A stretch of DNA of 42,700 nucleotides. It comes from a virus. The stretch is from positions 1-42,700 of IMG/VR virus record IMGVR_UViG_3300034418_007037, one strand, 5' to 3'. Shown here piece after piece: positions 9,422 through 17,100 of this stretch. Each line of letters starts with the position of its first letter. The stretch's first letter is position 1. A model generated the notes under the pieces. That model ran no database searches. It worked only from the letters and a program-made list of their open reading frames with translations, and was not told the origin of the DNA. A program made the translations under genes and the position numbers.

Positions 9422-9877
9422 TTAAGAAAGGGTATATTCCATATAATTCTGTGTCAATTTGTCAGAAGAAAAAACTTCAGTTAGTGACTTCAGAATAGAC
9501 TTTAAATGAGGTCTTACATCTACAGTGTACCTAATCTTAGGTGGATATTTTTTTCCATCCCAACCGCGGTGCATAATAACTTCGTCATTATACTTGACGT
9601 ATATGTTAAAAGTCTCATCGTCATCTGTCATAGATGTTTCTATTATTTGAGGGTCGGACATGATTTGATATTGATTTTCCAACATATACCAAACAGTTTT
9701 GGTTTTTAAATCATTGTGAATTTTACTGTATATATCACTTACAGTATCTGCTAATTCTACACTACTTTTAGTCCCTTCATTATAACCTTTAACATTGTAG
9801 TATCTCTGTACAATGATATTGTCATTCAATGTGAGTAGAAACTCCATCTTGGTAATGTCATTCTTTTCTTTACTCAT
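9422..9877 (-). CDS. Unknown protein in the replication operon
   Basis: I do not recognise this 151-residue protein. It is soluble, with no signal peptide or membrane segment. The first 30 residues (MEFLLTLNDNIIVQRYYNVKGYN) look like a beta strand pair, followed by a helical stretch and a WYMLENQ segment. The C-terminal half carries a YVKYNDEVIMHRGWDGKKYPPKIRYTVDVRP patch and ends in TQNYMEYTLS. It sits between the 5'-3' exonuclease (13 bases upstream) and the helicase, so a replication or recombination accessory role is possible by position only. The base composition matches its neighbours. Confidence 0.8.
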   Translation of the reverse strand: MSKEKNDITKMEFLLTLNDNIIVQRYYNVKGYNEGTKSSVELADTVSDIYSKIHNDLKTKTVWYMLENQYQIMSDPQIIETSMTDDDETFNIYVKYNDEVIMHRGWDGKKYPPKIRYTVDVRPHLKSILKSLTEVFSSDKLTQNYMEYTLS

Positions 9878-9890
9878 TTTTTTGTTTTTT

Positions 9891-10901
9891 TTAATTAGTT
9901 TTTCTAAATCTTCTTTTTTCTTTTCTTGTAAGTTTCATAAAAGGTGTCAAGAAATACACCCATGCATTGTCTGTTTTTGGTAAGTATTTAAAAATTCCAT
10001 CGTTCATCATCATTCTCATAAGGTTTTGATACCCTCGACCTTCAGGGTCAATATCCTCTTCGTAATACAGTTGAACGAGTTCCTTCGCTTCTTCCGTTAA
10101 CAAAGGTTGTGAAAGGTCGACAAGTTGTTTGTTAATAACATAAAACTCTTCTCCATAAACCCCTCTTTTTGTCTTTCCTGATAACAAGTTTTGTAACGCT
10201 CTATTGTCTTTATCGTTTTCATGTAGTTTTTCACCCTTTTGTAAAATGTCGTCAACAGACACTACAGAATCAAGTATCTCAGGAAAAAGTTTTGAAAAAG
10301 TCTTTTCACCAAAATAGTAGATACCATCAATATTATCTGATTTGTCACCAGATATTATTTTGAAGGTAGCCACATTTTGGTGGGGAATTGAAATGTCTTT
10401 CAGTTTGACTTTATCCCCGTCTTTAATCATTTGTTTTTGGGATGGAGAATATATCTGCACATTCTCAGAGATGAGTTGTGTTAAGTCTTTATCCGCAGAG
10501 AATATCGTTTTGTGTTCGTCTAAAGAGATTTGACAGTAGTAGGCAATCATATCATCAGACTCGTTACCATCCACCACCACCTGACGAATAAACATCTCCT
10601 CAAGGTATTCTTTAACTCTCTTTAGTTGCCAATTAAAAGATTGTTTTTGAATATCGTTAAGTCGATTATATCGTCTATTCTCTTTATATTCCGCAAATAT
10701 TTTTTTTCTCTGAACTGAGTTATCATCTCCGTCCCAAAAAACAATTACCTTGTCATAGTTGTACTCGGATATAAATTTACGTAGGGTATTCACAAAATGG
10801 TAGATGCCACCAATGTGATTACCTTTATGGTAATATTCACGAACTCCGTGATAACCTATCTTAAATAGGTTGTTTCCGTCAACTAATAGGGTTTTTGTCA
10901 C
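9891..10901 (-). CDS. rnh: 5'-3' exonuclease / flap endonuclease, T4 RNase H-like
   Basis: The 336-residue enzyme is of the FEN1/T4 RNase H family, which removes RNA primers and flaps from lagging-strand fragments. Acidic metal-binding clusters are visible in the expected order: Asp8 (LLVDGNN), Asp57/Asp59 (FWDGDD), Glu114-Asp116-Asp117 (DGNESDDM), Asp137/Asp139 (SADKDLTQL) and Asp186/Asp189 (ISGDKSDNIDG, with the helix-hairpin-helix start). The length matches T4 RNase H (305) and T5 exonuclease. It starts with GTG that overlaps the uvsX stop by four bases (GTGA), so translation is coupled to uvsX. The C terminus is basic (MKLTRKEKRRFRKTN). Confidence 0.9.
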   Translation of the reverse strand: MTKTLLVDGNNLFKIGYHGVREYYHKGNHIGGIYHFVNTLRKFISEYNYDKVIVFWDGDDNSVQRKKIFAEYKENRRYNRLNDIQKQSFNWQLKRVKEYLEEMFIRQVVVDGNESDDMIAYYCQISLDEHKTIFSADKDLTQLISENVQIYSPSQKQMIKDGDKVKLKDISIPHQNVATFKIISGDKSDNIDGIYYFGEKTFSKLFPEILDSVVSVDDILQKGEKLHENDKDNRALQNLLSGKTKRGVYGEEFYVINKQLVDLSQPLLTEEAKELVQLYYEEDIDPEGRGYQNLMRMMMNDGIFKYLPKTDNAWVYFLTPFMKLTRKEKRRFRKTN

Positions 10902-11917
10902 AACTCATTTATATCAAAGGTTCCACTATCTTCTTCCAATTTAAAGTCACCTCCTGTTCCAATAACCTCTTTCCAATATTCAGAGTGTTCTGCTTTGTAA
11001 TTTTCAATAGATTTTTTTTCTTCAGTCGAATCTTTACCTGCGAGGAATCCATGTGCAGTAACTAAGATTCTACCATCTTCATATCCTAACCCGTTGATGT
11101 GATTTTTCATTACGGATACTTTTGTTCGACTAGCGAACTTAACTTTTCTTTTATCTTTTACCGCGGTAATCTTTGTTGTGCCCGCGTTCTTTTGATTACC
11201 AAACAGGAACACCATGGACGAATTCAACCATATAGCCTCACCTCCTTTTGCTTTGATTTTAGGTTGACCAAAGGGATTATCGGGTAATTCGACCCATGGT
11301 TGATTAACAATAACCAAAGTATTTTCATGTTTTGAGTCTGACCTTCGTGAACCTGAGATTCTTTGGTTTATACCCATACCTATTTTATCTGCGAGTACTG
11401 CCGCGTTGTGTTGTTTACCTCCTTTACCATCATAAGTCATCTTACAAGGTACAGAACCTACAGAGTCCCAAAGGAATAAAAGGTCATAATCCAAATCACC
11501 ATTTTCTTGAGCGTCTAACAAAGAATTAATATAGTCGGTAATTTGTTCAATATATTCAAAGTTGTTATTAAAGATGAAAAATCCATCCCAATCCAACTCA
11601 CCCGTTTCTTTATCTACCACTTCTTCACAATCAAAACCCATAAGTTTTGCGTGGTCAAATGACCATTTTTGTTCTGTAATAATAAACACAGGAAGTATAC
11701 CTCTTTTTTGTGCATCAACGGCTGCTTTAACTAAAGCAGTAGTTTTACCTGTGTCAGAATGACCCAAGAACATATTAAGGTGTCCCATAGCAGGACCTGG
11801 TACGCCAACCGCATCCAAAAATTCAGTTCCTAAATCATAAAACCTCTGTGGTTTAAATTTTGCCGAAGAAGAGAACTGCTTCTTTATGTCTTTAAATGAT
11901 TTTTTCTTAATTGCCAT
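10898..11917 (-). CDS. uvsX: UvsX/RecA-like recombinase
   Basis: The 339-residue RecA-family strand-exchange protein is somewhat shorter than T4 UvsX (391). It would form filaments on single-stranded DNA and support recombination-dependent replication with the gp32-like SSB next door. Walker A is GHSDTGKT (residues 52-59), the catalytic glutamate is probably Glu82 (FIITEQ), and the Walker B aspartate is Asp151 in LLFLWDSVGS. An NHING/LGYEDGR segment and an acidic C terminus (KLEEDSGTFDINEL) follow. Its own leader (11918-12003) contains a terminator for gp32 and a dyad, so it is probably transcribed partly by read-through or from a promoter near 11936-11952. Its stop overlaps the start of the exonuclease gene. 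Confidence 0.93.
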   Translation of the reverse strand: MAIKKKSFKDIKKQFSSSAKFKPQRFYDLGTEFLDAVGVPGPAMGHLNMFLGHSDTGKTTALVKAAVDAQKRGILPVFIITEQKWSFDHAKLMGFDCEEVVDKETGELDWDGFFIFNNNFEYIEQITDYINSLLDAQENGDLDYDLLFLWDSVGSVPCKMTYDGKGGKQHNAAVLADKIGMGINQRISGSRRSDSKHENTLVIVNQPWVELPDNPFGQPKIKAKGGEAIWLNSSMVFLFGNQKNAGTTKITAVKDKRKVKFASRTKVSVMKNHINGLGYEDGRILVTAHGFLAGKDSTEEKKSIENYKAEHSEYWKEVIGTGGDFKLEEDSGTFDINEL

Positions 11918-11935
11918 TGTATTTTGTTTTTTTCG

Positions 11936-11952
11936 TTACGAAAATTTCGTAA
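11936..11952. promoter_or_regulatory. Dyad TTACGAAA-A-TTTCGTAA in the uvsX leader
   Basis: A perfect 8-bp inverted repeat around one central base lies 18 bases before the uvsX ATG. The minus strand then reads TAACGAAAAAAACAAAATAC before the ATG; a similar TAACGAATAAAAGAAAAAAC precedes the gp32 ATG. It could be an operator or an RNA hairpin; no protein can be assigned. Confidence 0.35.
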
Positions 11953-11958
11953 TGAGAA

Positions 11959-11988
11959 AGATAGGGAAGCTTTTAGACTTCCCTATCT
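11959..11988 (-). terminator. Hairpin after the gp32-like gene, probable terminator
   Basis: A perfect 11-bp stem, AGATAGGGAAG (11959-11969) with CTTCCCTATCT (11978-11988), encloses an 8-base loop. It follows the gp32 stop by 15 bases. The minus-strand trailing tract is only TTTCTCATT, so termination may be partial, letting some transcripts reach uvsX. Confidence 0.6.
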
Positions 11989-12003
11989 ATGGTTTTGTTT
12001 TTG

Positions 12004-12864
12004 TTAGAAAGGAAGGTCTTCGTCGACTTCCATTTTTTCTTGTGGGTCTTCAACTGTCTCAGTAGTTTCTGCCTTAGTGGTTGTTGTACCACCAATAGTT
12101 TCAGTGGTATCATCACCATAGACAAACTTCTTAAGTTCAGAATCCCATACAGGGGTCTCACCTCGTGCAACCGCCTCAAGGTATTCGATGGGTCGTTGTG
12201 CGTAAACGTCAGACCAAGTCATTTCATCTTCAACCCATTCCTTCATTTGGTCGGAATCGTCACTCAAAGGTGCTGGGTCATCATACATAATCGTTTGGAC
12301 AACTGTGTATTCGATACCTGAATTAGTTTTAGATTTAGATAGTTCGACAATCAAATCACGACCTTCGTTAGCGTCGGTGATATCACCTTTCGCTCTCCAA
12401 ATTGGAATGATTTTGTCAAGGATACCCTCTTGCTTGTAGTTGTCTTTAAACCTCCAAAACTTAACTCCATCTTCTTCATTGTCACGGTCAATAACCTTAA
12501 CAATATAGAATTTACGAGGACGATACTGCATCGCCAACTTTTTATCGGACTCTTTACCTGTAGACATAAGTTCTTCATAAACCTCTGTCAAAGGAGAACG
12601 TTCTCCATCATTTTTACCTGGGTCATATAGTTTAACCCATCGTCCGTCTACTTGGACTTCATGAAACCATACTTCTTTGAATGGTGATGAGCCGTCAGGT
12701 GTTGGGAGTATACGAACTCTAGATTGTCCTGATTTGGTTCCTTTAGGGAGATACGTAGTGAAATACTTCTTAAGACGTTGCTCCTGTGTCATACCGTCTC
12801 CGCCACCGCGGGACTCTGTGTTTTTTTCGTACTGTTGTAGTACTGCGTCGAGTGCATTTGCCAT
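12004..12864 (-). CDS. Single-stranded DNA-binding protein, T4 gp32-like
   Basis: The 286-residue protein is close to T4 gp32 (301). Residues about 28-200 form the OB-fold core, with YLPKGTKSGQSRVRILPTPDG, a FKEVWFHEVQVDGRWVKLYDP segment and KFYIVKVIDRDNEEDGVKFW. The core has no cysteine at all, so the zinc site of T4 gp32 (His and three Cys) is absent. The C terminus is a Thr/Glu-rich linker ending in MEVDEDLPF, the acidic-plus-PF tip used by bacterial SSBs to recruit partners; T4 gp32 ends differently. A Bacteroidetes-type promoter lies about 45 bases upstream and a hairpin terminator downstream, so it is likely expressed strongly on its own. Position beside uvsX supports the assignment. 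Confidence 0.85.
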   Translation of the reverse strand: MANALDAVLQQYEKNTESRGGGDGMTQEQRLKKYFTTYLPKGTKSGQSRVRILPTPDGSSPFKEVWFHEVQVDGRWVKLYDPGKNDGERSPLTEVYEELMSTGKESDKKLAMQYRPRKFYIVKVIDRDNEEDGVKFWRFKDNYKQEGILDKIIPIWRAKGDITDANEGRDLIVELSKSKTNSGIEYTVVQTIMYDDPAPLSDDSDQMKEWVEDEMTWSDVYAQRPIEYLEAVARGETPVWDSELKKFVYGDDTTETIGGTTTTKAETTETVEDPQEKMEVDEDLPF

Positions 12865-12908
12865 AGTTTTTTCTTTTATTCGTTAAAATTTTATCTGTTA
12901 CTCATCAA

Positions 12909-12938
12909 CAAATATAAGTGAGAAAAGTACTAAGTCAA
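12909..12938 (-). promoter_or_regulatory. Bacteroidetes-type promoter for the gp32-like gene
   Basis: On the minus strand TTG (12938-12936), 19 bases, then TATATTTG (12916-12909) matches the Bacteroidetes housekeeping consensus TTG-N17-23-TAnnTTTG. The predicted transcript starts near 12903, giving a leader of about 40 bases before the gp32 ATG at 12864. It lies just after the terminator of the preceding gene, where a new promoter is needed. Confidence 0.65.
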
Positions 12939-12951
12939 ATGTGGTATAAAT

Positions 12952-12978
12952 AAAAAAGACCCCTATGAGGTCTTTTTT
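12952..12978. terminator. Intrinsic terminator after the lipoprotein gene
   Basis: A6GACC (12952-12961) pairs with GGTCT6 (12969-12978) around a 7-base loop; the A/T arms make it usable on both strands. It overlaps the last stop codon of the lipoprotein gene and separates that gene from gp32. Confidence 0.75.
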
Positions 12979-13253
12979 TATTTTGTTAAATTAGTTTTAA
13001 TTATTAATAGACTATCATTGTTTGGATGAAATTCAATTACCCATGTCATACCATTCCAATCTGTCCATTCTTCACCAATTTTAATTGTGTTCTCCCAATA
13101 TCTTATAGGATATTGTCCGTCCCAATATGTGGGAATCATTGCGTCAAATCCAAATTTACTCGGATTTTTGTATACTTTAGTTGGGATTTGGTTATAACAT
13201 CCCGTTAATAAAAAAGTAATCGATAAAAATAATAGTTTATAACCTTTCTTCAT
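12978..13253 (-). CDS. Small phage lipoprotein
   Basis: The 91-residue protein starts MKKGYKLLFLSITFLLTGC: a basic start, a hydrophobic core and the lipobox LLTGC with the acylated Cys at residue 19. I chose ATG at 13253 because the frame's earlier Met at 13292 would put a charged stretch before the signal. The mature part (about 73 residues) is rich in Trp and Tyr (PTYWDGQYPIRYWENTIKIGEEWTDWNGMTWVIEF) and looks like a compact beta fold. The start overlaps the end of the upstream gene by 17 bases. Phage lipoproteins often block superinfection or modify the envelope; that role is inferred, not shown. A spanin-like lysis role is less likely, as no partner gene is seen. Confidence 0.75.
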   Translation of the reverse strand: MKKGYKLLFLSITFLLTGCYNQIPTKVYKNPSKFGFDAMIPTYWDGQYPIRYWENTIKIGEEWTDWNGMTWVIEFHPNNDSLLIIKTNLTK

Positions 13254-13869
13254 CTTCAAATGGTTTATCAAATGACTTTTTGATATCACCATCTGAATAA
13301 CTTTCTACATCATCTGAAGTAAGAACGTATTCATTCTTACCTGTCTGTTCAAGTTCATCTTGTTTGTCCATAAAAAAATCGGTGAGTTTTTGATTGTAAG
13401 GATAACTATCAAGACTTCTAAGTTGTAACTTTTCTTCAGGTGATTTCTGTCTGTATTTTTCGACTTTTTGTTCTAAGTCATTAATCTTATTTAAGATTGT
13501 ATCCATCTCACCAAGTTTAGAAGTCAAATCATCTAACTTACTAAACATTGTTTCCATATACTCGTCTTGTTTGTCCGATATTTCTTTTTGTGATGTCACT
13601 AGTTCAGTAACATCTAACTCTTCAGTGCCACTATCTTCAGTTGTTTCAATTCCTTCATCACCAACAACTTCAACGTCAGGGTCACTTTCTACATCAACAG
13701 GTTCGGGAACTTCTTCAACATCAGTTTCTGTGTCTAACCCAACATCATCCGTTTCTTCACCTCCCTCATCAGGTAATGGTGGTAATTCAGTTTCTTCCTG
13801 CTCAATGATATAATTATTTATTTTATTATATCTCTCGATTTCATTTATAATTTTTTTATCTATAGACAT
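13237..13869 (-). CDS. Acidic coiled-coil protein with capsid-targeting-like leader
   Basis: I do not recognise this 210-residue protein. Three parts are visible. Residues 1-23 are an amphipathic, Ile/Asn-rich leader ending in IIE-Q, which fits the T4 prohead protease rule (hydrophobic-x-Glu, cut after Glu). Residues 24-90 are extremely acidic and low in complexity (many Glu, Asp, Val, Pro). Residues about 92-150 form a heptad-like coiled coil (MFSKLDDLTSKLGEMDTILN, then KINDLEQKVEKY). The C terminus is soluble with an FMDKQDELEQTGKNEYVLTSDDVESY segment. A scaffold-like or internal head protein is a reasonable guess. It lies 11 bases after the small unknown gene at 13881-14105. Confidence 0.75.
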   Translation of the reverse strand: MSIDKKIINEIERYNKINNYIIEQEETELPPLPDEGGEETDDVGLDTETDVEEVPEPVDVESDPDVEVVGDEGIETTEDSGTEELDVTELVTSQKEISDKQDEYMETMFSKLDDLTSKLGEMDTILNKINDLEQKVEKYRQKSPEEKLQLRSLDSYPYNQKLTDFFMDKQDELEQTGKNEYVLTSDDVESYSDGDIKKSFDKPFEDEERL

Positions 13870-13880
13870 TGTTGTAATTT

Positions 13881-14105
13881 TTACCCATTTAATAATGTTT
13901 TAACACCATGACGTGTTTCAACTTTCATTGTTTTATTTACTTTCATGGTGTTATCAACTCTTTCTATTAGACCGTCCCTCATTCTGACTGTATAACAATC
14001 ACCTGTGTCTAAATCACAAACCTCTTTATAACCATTTCCGTTATCTCTTTCTGTAATTCTACTATCTTTTTGTAGATAGTCGTCTAATAATTTTTTGATG
14101 TTCAT
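13881..14105 (-). CDS. Small unknown protein
   Basis: The 74-residue protein starts MNIKKLLDDYLQKDSRITER. The frame has an earlier Met at 14150, but that extension would read through a TATTTATA promoter box, so ATG at 14105, 14 bases after the box, is the better start. A central CDLDTGDCYTVRMRDGLIERVD segment has two Cys six residues apart and looks like a small beta sheet; the end is KVETRHGVKTLLNG. No family is recognised. It leads a short unit with the acidic coiled-coil gene and the lipoprotein gene. Confidence 0.65.
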   Translation of the reverse strand: MNIKKLLDDYLQKDSRITERDNGNGYKEVCDLDTGDCYTVRMRDGLIERVDNTMKVNKTMKVETRHGVKTLLNG

Positions 14106-14119
14106 CTGTAATCTTTTTA

Positions 14120-14127
14120 TATAAATA
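14120..14127 (-). promoter_or_regulatory. Putative phage late promoter box (TATTTATA)
   Basis: The minus strand reads TATTTATA, then TAAAAAGATTACAG, then ATG at 14105 (14 bases). Same box and spacing as before the genes starting at 25879, 28129, 38149 and 39737. Confidence 0.5.
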
Positions 14128-14146
14128 TGTTTATTATCAAGAATAT

Positions 14147-17100
14147 TCAAATTTCTCCTCTCTGTACTACTGATTTAAATATATTCAACCATTGGTCGTA
14201 ATTAGTCTTGAATTTCTCGTTTGTGTTTTTTTGACGGTTTACCTCATTTATTATATCTGATGCAGTACCACTAAATGGAGGATTAAGGTATACATTACTC
14301 ATATAAAGTATTGTAAGTGTCTTAGGTAATTCGTTTGTGGTGGTTCCTTGTTCTAAAACATCGTATATAGAGTCTGCCATTGGTCCAATCGGGTTTAGTG
14401 TTGCCCTCATAAAGTCTAACGATTTATCGATAGTATCAAATGATGCTATTGTTGTTAAAGTTTCACCGTTTTGTACACATACTTGTGAATCAAAGAATTG
14501 GTCTCTATTAGGAACTAATACGTCAGTCCTTACATCCATAATATTATTATTATAACAATTTTCTCTGACAGACTTATTTTGTGTCGCAATTCCATATATT
14601 AAAATTTTAATTTTATCGCTTGTAAAATTATTATTATTAACATAGTTAATTACATCTTGTGCTTGTATCGGTGTCTTCACCATATCGGTAAATGGTTTTT
14701 CAGGATATTTTGTAATTTCTTGACCTTTATCCTCAGGGGCTTGTTTAATATTTTTCATTTTAGATAGCGCTAAATTGTTTTCAGTTTCTCCTGTTTTAGC
14801 GTTTATTTCTTCCTGTCTAACTTTTTCTTGATATTGTTTTAATATTTGTCTATTTACACTTGCAACTAATTTATCTGGTGGTGAAAGTGCAAATTTTGGT
14901 ATTCTAATTCCGTCAAAGTTAGTGGTAAACCCTCTGTTAGTTATATTATGTGTCACATTCATTATTAAGTAAGGTCCATAAAATAATGGTACGTTTGTAA
15001 GATTAAAATACATTGTAGGTTGTATCATCGCATTACCTAATGATTGTACTTGACAGGTGTAACTTCGTGTTTTATAAAAGTTATACAGAGATTGTGATTG
15101 TTGAGCAACTTGTTGTCCCGATGCTTGTGAACCCATATCTGCTAATACTTGGAATGTTGGTCCTATGTTTTTATGTTGGTTCATGTCTATAGAGACTGAG
15201 TTAAACACTCCCTGATTTCTTTTTCCGAAATCTACTTGAAATCCTACACATCTATTACTTTCAGAATAATTAGTTTTATTTGTTTGATTTTCTCTTAATG
15301 GACAATCCGATGGGTTTGTTATATCAAATGCATCATCACCTTTTCTAAAAGTATTATTCTGCCCTGTACCCAAATTAGCTGATGGTTCACCAACATATAT
15401 ACCTATCATTCTTGGTCTACTATCCTTTGTATCAACTTCCATAAATGTACCAAATAAGTCGTTTGGTATGTCCTGTGGTAACGGTTCTCCTTTTTTAACT
15501 CTATCGTTTCGACCATAAAAATTTGTATAAGCCGGTGTTGGTATAAATGTGAAATTATTTTTTTGGTAAATTAGACCTAAAAGTCCGTACACTGACATTT
15601 TATCATTTCTACCGGTTATAAATCCTTCTAATTCAGAAATATTTACAACTACCTTATCCCCTATTGGTCTATTAGCCCTGTCTAAGAATAAAAAGTCTTC
15701 AAAAATAGTTCTGTTTTTAAAGTCTTGCCCTGCCACCCATTTATCGTTAAGTGCTTGAAACGTTTTCCATAGTTCAAGTTTTGGTATATTTCCATCAATT
15801 TTAGACAATCCAATCGCCTCTTCAGTGATTGATACTGAAGGTAAGTCCCTATTTAATTTTATGAATATTTGATTAAGTATATTCTCTTGGAAATTTTCCT
15901 GCTCTAACATATAATCGTTTAGGTCACCTATAAATTTACTTTTATTCATAGATGGGTCTTGTGATTTTTTGGCTCCGTATATTTTAATTAATGGTGATAA
16001 TAATTCTACATTACTTTCATTAAATTCAAATCCCATGTCAACGAAAAAGTCAGTTAAATATGAACCGTTATCTCCATATCTAAAACCTGTTTCGGAAAAA
16101 TCTCCTACGTATTCGTACATAGCTCTCCAAGCTTCAGGGTATGAACCTTTACTTGTGCCTAAACTAACTCCTCCCCCTTCTGTTGGTAGAGAACCTATGA
16201 CATAATTTCCGAAGTTGTATGGGTCTTTTATTTTTTGTGAAGATAATGTGGTTAATGAACCATAAACTTTATTGTTATATTTTGAGGGGTTACCAATTTT
16301 AAGTACCGTGTCTTTATTTATAAATAAATCTATGTGGTAGTTTATAAATTGATTACTTTGTGATTTAGTTAATGACGTTAGGACGTTATCAAAGTTTTGT
16401 TGTGTTTCTGGTTTTTCAACCATCAATAAAGATTTTAAAACTTCATATATATTTAAATCGTATCTATATAAGTTAGGTCCATTATATAAACTTTCTTGGT
16501 TTTCATACACCGCCTTCCACCTACTAATTTCCGAAGCTGGCACTTCTCCATTCTCATATTGTCCTTTTATCTCATTACTATTTAAAAATTCTTCGAATGT
16601 TGTATTTCCTCTATTAACTAAGAATTGTGTTTTATTTGGTGGTTGGCAAAAATTTAAAAAGTGTTCTTCAAATAAATCTAACATGTCTTTAGTAAAGACT
16701 CCAAAAATATCATCTATTGATGAATATGTTAGTGATGTACTATTACCTAAATTAAATGCTTGTTCATTTCTATCATCAGGGTTTATATGTTTTATATACT
16801 GATTTGGTTTGGGTTTGTCAATCATTTCATTTGAGAAATACCCAAAATTAGATGACGACCATAACGCTCTTACTCCTCCGTTATAAATGGATGGATTTGT
16901 TGTTACGTTTTGTTTGTGATTACCAATTGTGTCAAAACACTCAAACCTAGCTTGATTAAATTTAGCCTGACCAAAAGAAGGAATAATTAAAACTTTATTT
17001 TCTTCGTTTTCTCTAAAATCAAAATTACCTTGTACATTAAAATACTGAGACCATGTATTCATTTGGTAATCGGATTCAGGATTTTTAGAAAGTTTTATCC

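Noticed and set aside
11973-12179. 68-codon minus-strand frame overlapping the 3' end of gp32
   Set aside because: It is out of frame within gp32 and runs through the terminator hairpin; no homology or start signal.
13254-13292. Earlier start (13292) for the lipoprotein
   Set aside because: It would bury the signal peptide behind 13 extra polar residues; the 13253 start gives a textbook lipoprotein signal.
14106-14150. N-terminal extension of the 74-residue gene to ATG 14150
   Set aside because: It would translate through the TATTTATA box that otherwise sits at the standard distance from ATG 14105.
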